A stretch of DNA of 64,000 nucleotides from Hippasteria phrygiana (Eukaryota > Echinodermata > Asteroidea > Valvatida > Goniasteridae), in the NCBI GenBank assembly GCA_037893225.1, contig JAZGUH010000559.1:186001-250000 (forward strand), given 5' to 3'. Positions 12,370-25,300 of this stretch are shown piece after piece; position 1 is the first letter of the stretch; every line of letters begins with the position of its first letter. The notes beneath the pieces were generated by a model. It searched no databases and was not told the DNA's origin. It worked only from the letters and a program-made list of their open reading frames with translations. A program made the translations under genes and the position numbers.

Positions 12370-12510
12370 CTGTTCTCAGGGCCAAAATAGACCCAGCTGC
12401 TGTACAGATCAAAACCTATCAAATGACAGATTGAAACCAACACAAACTGTGAGAGTTGGTGTTAAGAGTTTTTGATAGGCTGTGATAGTTATATAAGTAT
12501 AGGAGGGTTA
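12370..12510. mobile_element. Second copy of the CCCTCCT-end MITE
   Basis: This is the reverse orientation of 54729-54860: AACCCTCCTGTTCTC, GACCCAGCTGCTGTACAGAT, TAAGAGTTTTTGATAGGC, AGGAGGGTTA. The flanking TTAA is degraded. It is upstream of SETD3. Confidence 0.65.
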
Positions 12511-13316
12511 GTGGTAAAGCATCTGATTTTAAAACTGACTATGTGTTTAGTGCTTTTTGTTTTTTTCTTTTTTTTGGACAAATTTTCTATTAAACACCTG
12601 TAGGTAAAGTCTACAAATGTATGGAATTCACCTATAAATTGCCCCCCCCCCCTCCGCTACCCCACCCTTTTTGCGAGGATTGTCATTTTGGAGCTCAAGT
12701 TACTTGTACCAAAACCCTGATGTCTGGGGGGTGTGGCCTCACAGGATTGGGGGGGGGGGGGGGTGAGGGAGAGAGGTGCACACACAAATTGCTTAGCATG
12801 AAATGTCTTAGTAAAACGGGATTTAATACAATGTACATTTTCATGTGATGTAGTCCGAGTAACTTGTCTGCAAATACCAACAACTTGTTTCTTCTTCAGG
12901 TTTGTCAATAAATTTGACAACTACATGTAGCTGATCATGAATGCTGTTGCATTATTAAGTAGGATGTCTTGGCAGAGTTAATACACTGTCAAGTGCATGA
13001 CCATGCGTGCAACATACATGCAGTTCATATTGTGCATTGTTGGTTATCATATTCACGTGTTGTACCAAGTTGTCCCAGGTGTGGAAATCAACTTGCAAAC
13101 GGTCAGTTTATCAGTTTATCAGTTGATCCACATTTTGTGAATACTGGAATTTAAAAACGGTTTTATGTATGTTTTTTATATATCTGCCGCTGCCATTATT
13201 AAGTGTTGGTGCTTTACAGCTATGTGGCTGGCAATCAGATGTACATGTAGTAATAATTTCTTTGTGTTGGTTGGGTCGTTGTTGATGCCATTCTGTTGAT
13301 GAATTGCAGTATCAAG

Positions 13317-16300
13317 ATGGGACGGAAAAGCAAACGAAAGTATAACCAGGACCCAGAGGATGTAGCTAAAGCCGACAAGAAAGAGATCACAGCACTGTGT
13401 TCACAGACACTTGAAAGTAAGCTATTTCTTTTTTGAAAAATTTTTGGAAAAAGAATGTGGACAGCCCTTTTTATAGTGAGAGCCTGGTGCCATTAGCATG
13501 CCACGTTTATCCAATCTGGAGAAGGCCCGTGCTATAGGGCAGGTTAAAGCTGGTGTTCCCCAGAAGCAAGTTGCAGCATTATTTGGAGTGAGCCCTGGTA
13601 CTATCTCCAAACTGAAGGCCAAGTTCCGTGAAACCGGTGATGTCAAAGACAGACCGCGAAGTGGGCGTTCCAAGAAGACAACACCCCAAGAAGACCGCTT
13701 CATCAGCCTTACATCACTGAGGAACCGTAGGCTGTCTTCCAGAGATTTGCAGGTAGATTGGATAAACGTGGCACGCTAATGCTTGGAAGAGACACCAAAT
13801 GACCACTTTGGTAAACACTGGTAATCCAGTCTCACAAACAGTGCCATTCAAAACACAACCAATCTCCCACACAACTCAAGACGATAGGTCTCTCTCAAAT
13901 GACATCACTTCCTACAGATTGCCACGTGCATGGGCATTTTGGACGTCAAATTTTCGTGACGCGTATTGGCTGCACCGTATTTTGAAGCAATTTCAAGCAG
14001 GGTTGTTTGATTTGAATCACTTGATTTAAATCATGATTTAAATCAATGGAAAAAAATATTTAAAAATCACTAATAACAATCACTTTCTATTATTATCTTT
14101 TTTTTCTGTTAATTTTTAAAGTAAAAACAAAGTCTGTTGTTCAAACCTTACTTCCACTAGCTTTAAATCGCTTTTACTCACTCTAAAGGGATGTATGAGG
14201 CCAATTTCCTGAAACAATGTACTACATTTATATTGTGTACAATGCACATGATACAGTATTCTGAAGCAATGTGTTGGTCATTCTATAAATGTGGCGTCCA
14301 ATTTTGGTGTCCCTGTTACATCTGACATGTATAAGATTTTGCAATTCAGGACACATTCTTTAATGCCTTCTATCTCCAAGAGTCATTAGGCAAAAAAAAT
14401 AGTTCTGCTTCCGATTACGTGGCATTATGTAGGTGTACACGTAGGTATGGAATTTTTTTGGCACTTTTTTGTGCTGATTATATGTAGGTGTCTATGTGTA
14501 GTCAGGTAGCATTTATGTTTTTTGTTTTTGATTTTTTACTTTTTTTCACGAAAAAAATTAGGGTCGTGGCCGTTAAAAAAAGGGGATGTAGGGTAACCGG
14601 AAGCAGAACTATTTTGTTTTGCCTTATGTAAAGCAAAGGACCTGCCAAACAAGTAAAAAATAGTGTGAAGTGAATTTTAATATGTACTTGATGGTTAGGG
14701 TAGTGTTTTGTCTGCTCTGACTCTAAGAAAATAAACTTTATAAGAAAAAAAAACATACTGTACACGCCTACATGTACATGTACCTGGTGATATTTATGGT
14801 ACATGTACTGGTAGCTGCATTTCATTTTTAAAATAGTTTTATTCCACCATGGTTGTGTGTGTAGCGGAAAGAGGGGGGGGGGGGAGGGGGTCCTGTTATC
14901 TTAGATGAGAAATGTGCAGTATGATGATGATGCTGTAACTTATAATGCCACAAAGATTTTAAGACAAACTAGGGCCTGTGTATTCTAGAAAAGAATATAC
15001 AGTACTGATTTTATAAACCAATTGTGTGCATTCTGGTTTTACTTGACTTTTAATGACAGGCATTTAAATTGACTTTAAAAAACAAATTTTTAAGCAAATG
15101 GTACAATGGTAAAAAAAAATGTTTTATCGATTTAAATAGAAAAAATCCGATTAATTTTTTTTAAATCTGATAAAAAAAAAATTTTAATCATGATTTTTAT
15201 CAACCCTGATTTCAAGCAACATGATCATGAACGCGTGTTTAGAATATTTTGCACAATGCGTGCACACGCAACTGATGGCGTTGAACACGAAGTTGTAATT
15301 ATCCTACGAAGATGGCGTCCTATAGAGTCGATACCAAAAGGAGAATACGCTGTTTGACATTGGCAGGGAAATTTGTCACCTTTCACTTGGGACCCACCCA
15401 CATTAGCAGCTGTGCTGCTCATCCCACAAATGCATGATCATTACAAATGGGACATCATGATTGTAAAGGGAAATGAACAGGCTTTCCAATGATAAAACAT
15501 ACAATGATGCATAATACATATGATCGACCAAACACAAATTTCCAAACTTTTTTTGAGGGGTTTATATATAGGAGGAGGCAAGGGCAGGGAGCTTGGAAGC
15601 TTGGGCAGGGAGACGTAAGTTAATGAAGGAGATTATTAAGGAGTTAATTATTGTTTTGTGTAGTTGCCGGCAGACCTTCGCCCATGGCACCAGCTAAGCA
15701 GTGGGAAGAATTTCTTCAGATACATTGCCTGGTGGAGAAGATTCGCAAGAAGCAGCATGGTAAGTTGACAACCATGTGTCTGGTTTGCTTTCATTTTCAA
15801 ATTCTTCCCAACGGTCTACTTTGTTCCTACACATTAATCACTGTATTGAGATGGAATGCTCCTGTATGATGGGAGTGGTAACATGGCCGCTGCTGGCTTC
15901 AGTTGTTTGTACAGTGCTCAATGGCAATGATCTATCCAGATTTTTTTACATACAGATTACGTGGAGCCTGCACAGTGCCCTGATTAATAGATTAGTCCAG
16001 GGCCCAATTTCACGAAAGTCTTCCTTGGTGAAAACTGGGCCACCCAACCACATTTTTATATCCTGTATATTGCATGGGACTGGTATTCAGCTGTCATTTG
16101 CTTGTCGTGTAAAATCAGATGGAGTTTTGGCTGGTAACCTGTTTTTACTCGGCAAGACATTTTTTTGCTAAGCAAATTTGTGTGAAATTGGCCCGAGGTG
16201 CGATTCGAACGTGGTTTACAAAAATGGAATACAAAGGAAATACAATAGTCCCGCCTGACCCATTGTCCAGCTTGCGCTTGCTGCCCATTCTAATAATTAA

Positions 16301-19300
16301 AGACTTGTAAAGTGCATATATCGACCGTAATCACGGTGCTCAAGGCTCTACACCCTTGCACATCATAGTAGAAGATCAATCTTAATGTTTGTGGGACTTT
16401 TGTGGGAACAAAGGTTTGACAGTGGTTTTGGGTTGCCTGAAGGATACTAAAACAAATTAGATTGGATGTCCCTCTCGAAAGGTCCAGCAATTTTTGGTAG
16501 GGGTCAAAATGGGGTCAACTGGGAGTCAAAATTCAAAAATGCCCCAATCCTTTCGAAATGTATACCAAATTACTCGTCTAGTCATACAGAATCTAAAACC
16601 TGGAAAGGTCAACGCACTTTTGGTCAAGGGTCAAATTTATAAAATCTGTTATTATGGTCCGATTTTAGCAATTTTGGTATCTAATCATATGTTTTCTGGC
16701 ATGACAAATTCAACTAAGCAACTTTTAAAAACCACGATGGCAGCCTTATCCGTGAAATTTCAGGCCTATTAATCATTTCTGAAACCTTGGCTTCCTTCGG
16801 ATGTATATCTCAGAATGCAAATTAATTAAGCACAGATGGGCATTACCATCACTTCCCCCACAGATACTCCTGGGTGGAGAGAAGCAACTTGTGACAAAGT
16901 GTCTTGCTCAAGGACACAAACACCATGACCCCCCCTGCTGTTCTTGAGCCCACAATCTGTGTAGTGCCCCCAAGATCTTTAGTCCGGTACACTAGACCAC
17001 AAGGCCACAGTGCTCCACATTAAACATATGTACACTTCTGCTCCATTGCGTCAATGCTGCAATAACGGAACCTTATGTGTACATCCATGACCTTCCCCCA
17101 TGATGGATAAGTCATTTTCTTTGACACACAGACACTTCCTTTGAGAGCCACAATCGAGAGGAACACATTGAGGAGTTCATGAGCTGGGCCACGAGCCAAG
17201 GCATAGCATGCGACTCGGTCGACATCCACAAATTCGAGGGGCAGGGACTCGGGCTTAAAGCAGTCAAGGAAATCAAAGTAAGCAATCACGACCGCCCCCT
17301 TCTCTCATAATGGTCCGAGGGTATCAAACGGGGCATGTGCATCCCCTCTTTCGAAAATGAATCAAAGTAGACCAATTAATTTTAAACTTTTTGGCGGTGT
17401 CAAAGTTGAACTTAGTACAAGTTTGTTGGAGCCTTACCTTGCTTTGTTGAAAATACAGATTTCTAATGGTAACATATTCAGAGCTTCTAATTAATCCTTA
17501 ACCCCCCTAGGGTGCATGCAGAATCATATTAAAATTTGAGTATTTGGGATTGCTAGGGTTAAATTAGAGAACATGTATGCTTGGTGCCCGACATAATCTC
17601 ATGTACATCTGCCGAACACGGTGTACAAGAAGCAGAAAAACATGGTCAGCTGAAAAAATGTTGAATGTGCAGGTAACGGGCTGTGTTGTGACCCATGTTC
17701 AAACAAGATTGTATAATTTGCTATGAATTGTTTAGCGTCTGTGTCGAATGCTGTTCTGTCTGGTTTCTTGTACTCTGCGAGTCTGCGTGATTGGATGTAT
17801 ACATGATATCTTATCTTGGATTTCGAGTTTTAGTATCATTAGTTTTGCAAAAAAAGGATTCCTCAGAAGACTGTATTGCACTGTAGTTCACAAGCCTGAG
17901 GAAATGAGATACATGTACATGTAAGACGATGAAGATAAAGTTTAGTGTCATTGGAAAAAGGAAAACACCAAAATCATATTCTAGGAAAGCCTCGAAAAAT
18001 AAGGAGGGATTGAAAAATTGATCGACGTGCCAGTCCCAGGTGGGGATCGAACCTGGGTCACAGAGGTGAAAATACAACTGCCCCACTTCCTGATTTTCAT
18101 ATGCTCACTGACAGAAGCAAGTCTTTTTCAGGACAGGTCGAGGTGCAGGCTACCGGTATCCCCGGTAACCCAAGTTCATCTGTACTCAATCAGACAATCT
18201 AATTTCCCCGCTTAATTTAGATTTCCTTATCTAACCATAACATTTTTATTGTTCATTTCCTTTGAATTTCCATGTGTGTGTGTGTGTGTGCCATTGACAT
18301 TGATTATTAATTATAGTTTTCTCGATCCCTCTTTAACATGAGCCAGAGTATGGCTCGTTAAAGGTAATATACAACATTTGCGTGGATGTGGGGGTTAGTA
18401 TTTTACAGCAAATATTATTGCAATGACCTGTTTAAAGTTTTCTATTCATAGATGCTCGAAAAACCAAGAACAAAATGCCGTTTTTGTAGTAGTCTGGTTC
18501 CCTGACCCCACTTCAAAACAAAACAGAGCAACTTACAGACAGGGAATTGTCAGGTCAGAGAATCAGACTACAATGTACATAGCTAGCTTGCACCCGTTCA
18601 TGGATGCATAACCGATTGCAAACAAAATGTGGACCAACTAAATTTGGTAAATTGGGGGCAGTATTTGAAAAAAAGTTTTTTTCAATGATGGTTGGCCAAC
18701 CATCATTGGAAATTAAAACAAAATCTGACTTTTTTTTTTTTTAATGACAGCACACCAGGTGCCATAATTTCACAGGATGCTTTTTCACAGGATGCTTTAG
18801 ATGCTTGCAAATGTTGTATATTTCCTTTAACTATGCGACGTTCACGAGCCTTTGTACATGTAGGGTATTTTGTTTCAAAAGTATATTTGAGGAAAAGCAA
18901 GTTTTCACAAAGTTTTAGAAAAATGAGCTTTCGGTAATAACCAATATAAGAACAAAGTAAGGAATGTTAAAAACTGCTTTTTAAAAAAGATTTATGGTCT
19001 AGTAAATTTGTTGAGCAACTAGCTTTGTTTGGGGGTTAAATTAAAATCACTCAATACAAGGCTAATGATTGGAGGGTTACGATCAGATTGGTGACATTTT
19101 GAATTGCCGACCCTACCACCCTTATGGTTTTCCTGGGCCCGATCTAAATAGAAGAAAATTTTTCAACAGAATCCAGAGAAATTATACCAATTTTCAGACC
19201 TATAGACCCATAGACCCAGGCAGGGTAACTTAATCAACCCCCCCCCCCCCCCCCCCCCCCTTGTGTCATCTAGTAGATTTTTACCTGAAATTCGATCCCT

Positions 19301-22300
19301 GTATCTCTGTTACTGCCTCTGGCTGTAGCATACGTGCCTCTTGAAAAGTTCAGAATAGAGAAGCAGGTTTTTCTAATATTAGTGCTCTATGTCAAGTTAA
19401 AGTTTACTCTCTCCTCAGCAAAGTTTCAGGTCCTCTATGGACACCATAGAGCTATATTAAATTACTAGAGAGCTTACGCCTCATTCCCTCGTGCAGGTGC
19501 TTTAAAGCCACCCGGGGCAACGGCCATGATGAGAGGGTTTGCGTGTTGTGTGCGTGACTAAATTACCTGAAAATAAGTCTTTGCATGGTCGTTCGCCATG
19601 TGCTTTCCACGCATGTCTGTAAACCTCCAGAAGTTTCATTTGAAAAAGCATCGCTTTATTCGCGTTATGGACGTGCATTTGGTAGGTGCAATAATCTTGC
19701 ACAGCCTAGACCATTGTTGAGGTCTAGTGTTCTTTTCCATACAAACGCAGGTATGCAAATAACCCTACAACGGCCGTACAAAATGTTGAGTTTGTGCACA
19801 AACATGGATGCGCCCAGTAGGCTTAGTAATTGACCTATCGCCGTTTACGAGTTAACCACGCCCCTTAGACAACCCTATGGGAATTTTGTGTGGTAATATT
19901 TGTTTGTCTCGGATTTTGTGCGTTCCACGTAGAATTATAATTGATGTAATTGGACAAAAATTCACAAGCTGCGTTGGCGCGATTCGACCGCGATAGGTCA
20001 ATTGTAGTGCTCTAGTAATTTAATAGCTTTGTGATTGAAACAAATCTTGTACATAAAACATGTACACACAGTCGTGTTTTCCTATACTACTGAGAACAAT
20101 GCTTTGTGTTTCCTATTGTACCCCATAGACTATATAGCACAAATTGTTACGCCCGAGGACCGATTTTAACAAAAGACCGACTCCCGAGGACAAGAAAGAT
20201 TCCTTTGTATATTCTTTCTCCTCTTGTCCTCGAACGTATACATGTACACATCTGTTAGCTACTGTACATGTACCCTGTGCTTTGGAACACAGTATATACT
20301 GGTGCTTCCTTTAATACCCATATAGATTGGCCCACATTCACTAATGCAAACCTGCTGTGAAACTGCCACGAATGTGGGACGTTTGTGGCCCCGGGGTTGC
20401 GCGCATGTGGGTTATGATTCATGGTCACTTCATCACTGTCACAGGCTGTTGGGTGATACCTTCCTCTGTTGGGGTTTGTTTCAGGAACACGATCCATTTC
20501 TGACGGTGCCGCGGAAGGCCATGCTCACGGAGGACCGGGTACTGGACTCGCCGCTAGGTAACAAACCATGACAGAGTTTACTTTGCCGGGGAGGGTGCTT
20601 TAAAGGGACAAACCTGGTTTAATTAGGACGTGGCTTGTTGCAATGCTAACGTTCAGGCCTTGCGCTAACCTTTTCCTGGCTATCCCACTACAGATTTTAC
20701 TAGCCCTCATATACTTGGGGGTTTTATTATTTGTTTACATATTTTTTTTTTTTTAGACCAAGTTCTATTTGGTGTACTTAGTCAAATAATAGCATACCAG
20801 TGGTAAATGACTTAGAAGGCATTATATACTGTCTAGATAAACTGCTATCACACCGGAAAAACACAAATAAAATTACACAATGACCCAGGCATCACACGTA
20901 TCGGGGCAGGTCAGGTCATATCCATAGTATCTCATGTCATCATCGTTTGAAAGCTTCATGCCCACGGGGTACGCACTCCGCATGAATATTCCATACAACA
21001 CTTTGATGTTTGGAAGCATTCACCGTTCCATCCAGCGCGCAGTTGCATGAACTGCGACATGACCGGATGACATGAGCTGACCTTTGACTCTCGACTATGA
21101 TTCCCAGGTCAGGTCATGTCATCGTACATACGTACAGCCACGGGAGGCAAGTTCCACACGTGCACCCTATACGCACGTATATTCATACCAACATTTTGAC
21201 GTCATTAGCGAACAGTGCTAATGCATTTCAACGGACATGTGCTAAAATTTAGAATGTCATGAGATATTAAGCAGACGCTATAATTGCCTTATGCTAATGA
21301 GTGCCAATAGGCAGTGGGTAGCATTAGAATAAAACAAATAAAATCCAGAGCTTTTTGAGGTGGGGCTAGAACCTATCGCCTCCTGATCGCTAGTACAGAC
21401 ATCTTGACAGTTTCAGAGAAATGAGAAAAGGTGAAAATACTAAAAAGAATTTTTGAAACAATGATGAATACACGTAAGAAAGAAAACAATTTTTGGTTGA
21501 ATTTTTGTTCTAGAAATTTATCAAGGACAGAAAAATCATGTTGCTGTTTCCCCGCCCACAAAAGTACCCCTTTTGGCTGTGACATCATTGGTATTAAAAC
21601 AAATTGCAGGCCATGCCCCTCCACACACAGTGAGTTTGTACACACTCTGAACATCAGCGGAATGGCAAGCTTTATTTTTACTGCTGGGCCCTGTGTTGGT
21701 AAAAGTGTACAGTAAAACGCCGCTATAGCGAACACCACTATACCGAACATTCGGATATACCGAACACCATAATTGGCTCCCAAATTTTGTGTACAAAACT
21801 TACCGAACATTGTTCTTTAAAAAAGGCAACAGATTAAAAAAAATTACCGGGTATTTGGGCTGTTTGTAATTCCCAAACGGCCGCAGCTTTATGTTGAAGA
21901 GTGGCTATTATTTCCCCAAGAAATAGAAGGAAAAAGCCAACTGTTGCTTTAGAATTTGGTAACTTAGTAAAGTATGAACATTTAATTACATGATTCAATG
22001 GCCGGCACATGTTCAATTACAATCAAAAGAGGGCGCACTTCAAATACGATGCAAGTATTAAAAGAACGGACGCCATGTTGGCGGACTGGAGGCTGAAAAT
22101 CACTATACCGAACGATCGCTATACCGAACAAAATCTGTGGATCCCGCGATTTTAGTTATAGCGGCGTTCCACTGTATCTCCAATTGTTGTTTTGTCGAGA
22201 TACACCCTTTTGCCAACACAGGGCCGTGCTTTCAAGTATTCCTACTTTTCCTACTTTTTCCTCATTTTTTTACCTTGCTCCTACTTTTACACTTTTTTTC

Positions 22301-25300
22301 CTTTTAATTCCTATTGTTTTCTACTTTCTTTCTACTTTTTTGTCCCACAACTGCAAAAAATGAAATCTCATTGAATATTTTTCATAACGGTGTTACACAC
22401 TGTCATATGAAAATCACACAATGAAGGGCTTGGGTGCAGGAGTACTGCAACTTTACTTCCGAGAGCTTATTAGTCGAGGATGGAGCACAAGTGTTGTGAG
22501 TACAGAACATGCCAAATGAGGCTTGTGATGCTGTGGACATGGTTGAGTATCAATGAAAACTACTCCTGAAAGCCCGCAAAAGTCTTACTTTTATCCTGAT
22601 GATTTTGTCATCCAGAGTCCTACTTTTGTCCTGTTTTTTTGTTTTTTTACAATTTTGATCTTATTATTCTCCTACTTTTGCACCTGGGCCTGCTTGAAAG
22701 CACGCAGTATGCACCTTGCAATTAAATACCAGCTACAGTCTGCATGCATTTTGTTTTCATTTCAGTTGATGGAGGGGCTGAGTAATCATTTAATTTAAAA
22801 CATGTTGTCTGCCAGGCTCGATTAAGACTTGCACCGTAGATGTAGCCGATAACAAAAAATGTAAGGCGGTTTGAGCATGCGCGCGCTCCTCGCAACCCTG
22901 GGATGAAATGGTGAGGGTGCAAGTTTACATAGAAAGGGGGGTGATCTTAAGGCAGAGGCTCGGTGATCTCCTGCGGATATTTCTCTTGTGCATGACATAC
23001 CGGTCAGGGGAAGTGCCATTTCCCTCTTGGGAGAAGCCTGATGGATCACATTGAATGTGATAAATGACAACTTGATACATGACCGGAAGTTTTTTTTTGG
23101 CGAGCTGCGTATATAACAGATGCCAGCTTTACAGGTACATGTAAAAACCAAATTCCAGCCAGGCAGCTATTTGTCCCTAATCGTTTATCCATATCTGGCT
23201 AAAAAGTGCACAATAAAGAGCCACAGTGGGTTGTGTGTCTCCGTTACACCTGTTACTCTGCATATATTGTTTAAAACCCTTTTAACGATATAGGTAGCAT
23301 CAAAATGCATAATTATTATTCAGTGTGACATGAATAAGAAGAATTTGTTTTTGCCATTCAGATTATGTTATGACACTATAAACGAAGCTTTAGAGAAGTT
23401 ACGGGTGTAACGGGCACAACACACCACACTGACACCTTATTGAGTGCTTAATACTTGTACATATTATATTAGGGGTGTGCATCAGAACGGGGTACCCGAT
23501 ACCCGACCGCTCATGTCAGGAACCGGTTCCAGATTATGGAATCGAGTACCCGTACAACTTTACATTATAGCACAGTAACTTCCCAGAAAATGAAAAAGTA
23601 AAGGTTTCGAATGTTATTTGTCGGGAATTTTTAAAATTAGAACACGACTACATGGGAAACCGGCACAGATTTCATGTTTATGACGCTCACGGAAATTGAA
23701 AATAAAGAGAATTTACCGGTTGTGGTTTTTGTAGTCTGGGTATGGATAAAGAGCCTCGACGAGACATACATGTGTAATAGCATGCCTCATTACACTATAA
23801 ATACACATGTATAAAGCTTCTGTCTTTTGTAATATGCCGGCGCATGTAATGGCGGATTAGTGATCATGTTTACTATACAGGCATAAGATTTTTCAGACTT
23901 TTGTCTGAAATCAGACTTTTGAATCTTAGAGAAAAACATTATTGCAACTTCCGGGATTGGAAGTTTTGGGTTGGGTTTCTTTAACGATTAAAAAAAATAC
24001 GGTTACCCAGGTACCCACCCGGGTATCCGTATTTTTTTTAATCTGGTACCCGTATTTTTTTCAATCGGGTACCCGTATTTTTTTCAATCGGGTACCCGGT
24101 TCTTTTACTACCCGTAAATGCACACAGCTAGTACATATACATGTAGCAATCTGCCAAATCTTATACGTGGGGTTCTGCTTTATTTTGATGGATTCTGGAT
24201 TGAAGAGCCCAGTCACTATTAGTGTATGCTGAGCTTAACCCCTACCATCCAAAATCCACCAAAATCTGCCAAAATCCAATACATTGGTTTTGCTTGGTTT
24301 CGATGGATTCAGGAATGAAAAGCCCAGCTACCATTACTTTACGTAAGGCTTAGCATCCATTGATTCTATCAAATTCAAAGAATGTGCCGTTGGGTGACTG
24401 CACATTATTGGATTTTTGAGGATTCGGGAAGGTCCCTCAACAAGACTTGCTTACAGCAAGCTCACTGTCGGTGTAGCATGAATTTTATTAACTATGAAAT
24501 ACAGGCTCATTGGTAGAATTACACATGCCAAAGTGAAGATAATTAGGACAGTGGCCTGTCACGTGAGAGGGTTTAACCAGTTCGCGTCGGAGGACGTGTT
24601 AACACGATCTGGCTGTTTTTATACACGGGCACGGCTGACGGGTTAAAATGTCAAGCTTGCGTCGACTCACCTCCGGGTGAAGTCTCAACATGGTAATCCC
24701 TCATTTGTTTTGTACACACACACAAAGTGCACAGCCTGTTATTCTACAATTTACGCTCCGATGGAGCCCAAATGCACAAATGGTTCTCACACATTCAACT
24801 CTACACGTCAAACTTCCAATGGGGTACCACAAACGAATTACCATAAAAAGGGACTGTGAATTACCATAACCATTGTCTATGAGGGACGTCTTCCTAATGT
24901 ACCGTCAAATAAAGGCGATAATCAGAGTCTAAGAATATATATTAAAAAAAATTGGGTGCATTTCGTGGAGTCATCGCTTTTTGAAACTTAAACATATTGC
25001 GTAACTAAAGCGAAGTTCGATAAGTCAAGTCGATTCCGTGCTGGGGTTAACGAAAAGAAGAATAACTAGACATCTGGTACAGTGTTTGTGGACAAACACA
25101 GGGCTGTTTTGTTTGTTTGTGTAAAATTGTGATTAAAATGAAATTTCAAAAATTTCAAAAATCATTAAAAAAATTGACGATGTCGCCATCATGACATCAT
25201 TTCAGATTTTGCATGCTAGTTACAGTTTCTACCTACCCACCAATTTTCATGACGATCGGACCTATCCTTATATGTGTTTTTAAAAAGCACATTTTTGATG

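Larger units (their letters stand above)
3283..13309. other. CCNK-SETD3 intergenic/5'-UTR region
   Basis: No conserved coding exon was found. The region holds an inverted repeat around 3660-3770 (CCTGGTTGATATGTCA against TGACGTATCAACCAGG), the elements at 4081-4929, 6108-6522, 6733-8137, 8297-9384 and 10483-12004, and the small MITE at 12370-12510. The non-coding first exon of SETD3 must be here. A strong plus-strand donor (CCAA|GTAAGT) at 4027 is one candidate and CCCAAG|GTAGGTGAG at 10168 another; neither is proven. Confidence 0.5.

Noticed and set aside
19237..19260. Poly-C run (and similar poly-G/C runs at about 34627, 37979, 46168, 49901) as functional sites
   Set aside because: Simple homopolymers of uncertain length; no further evidence of function.
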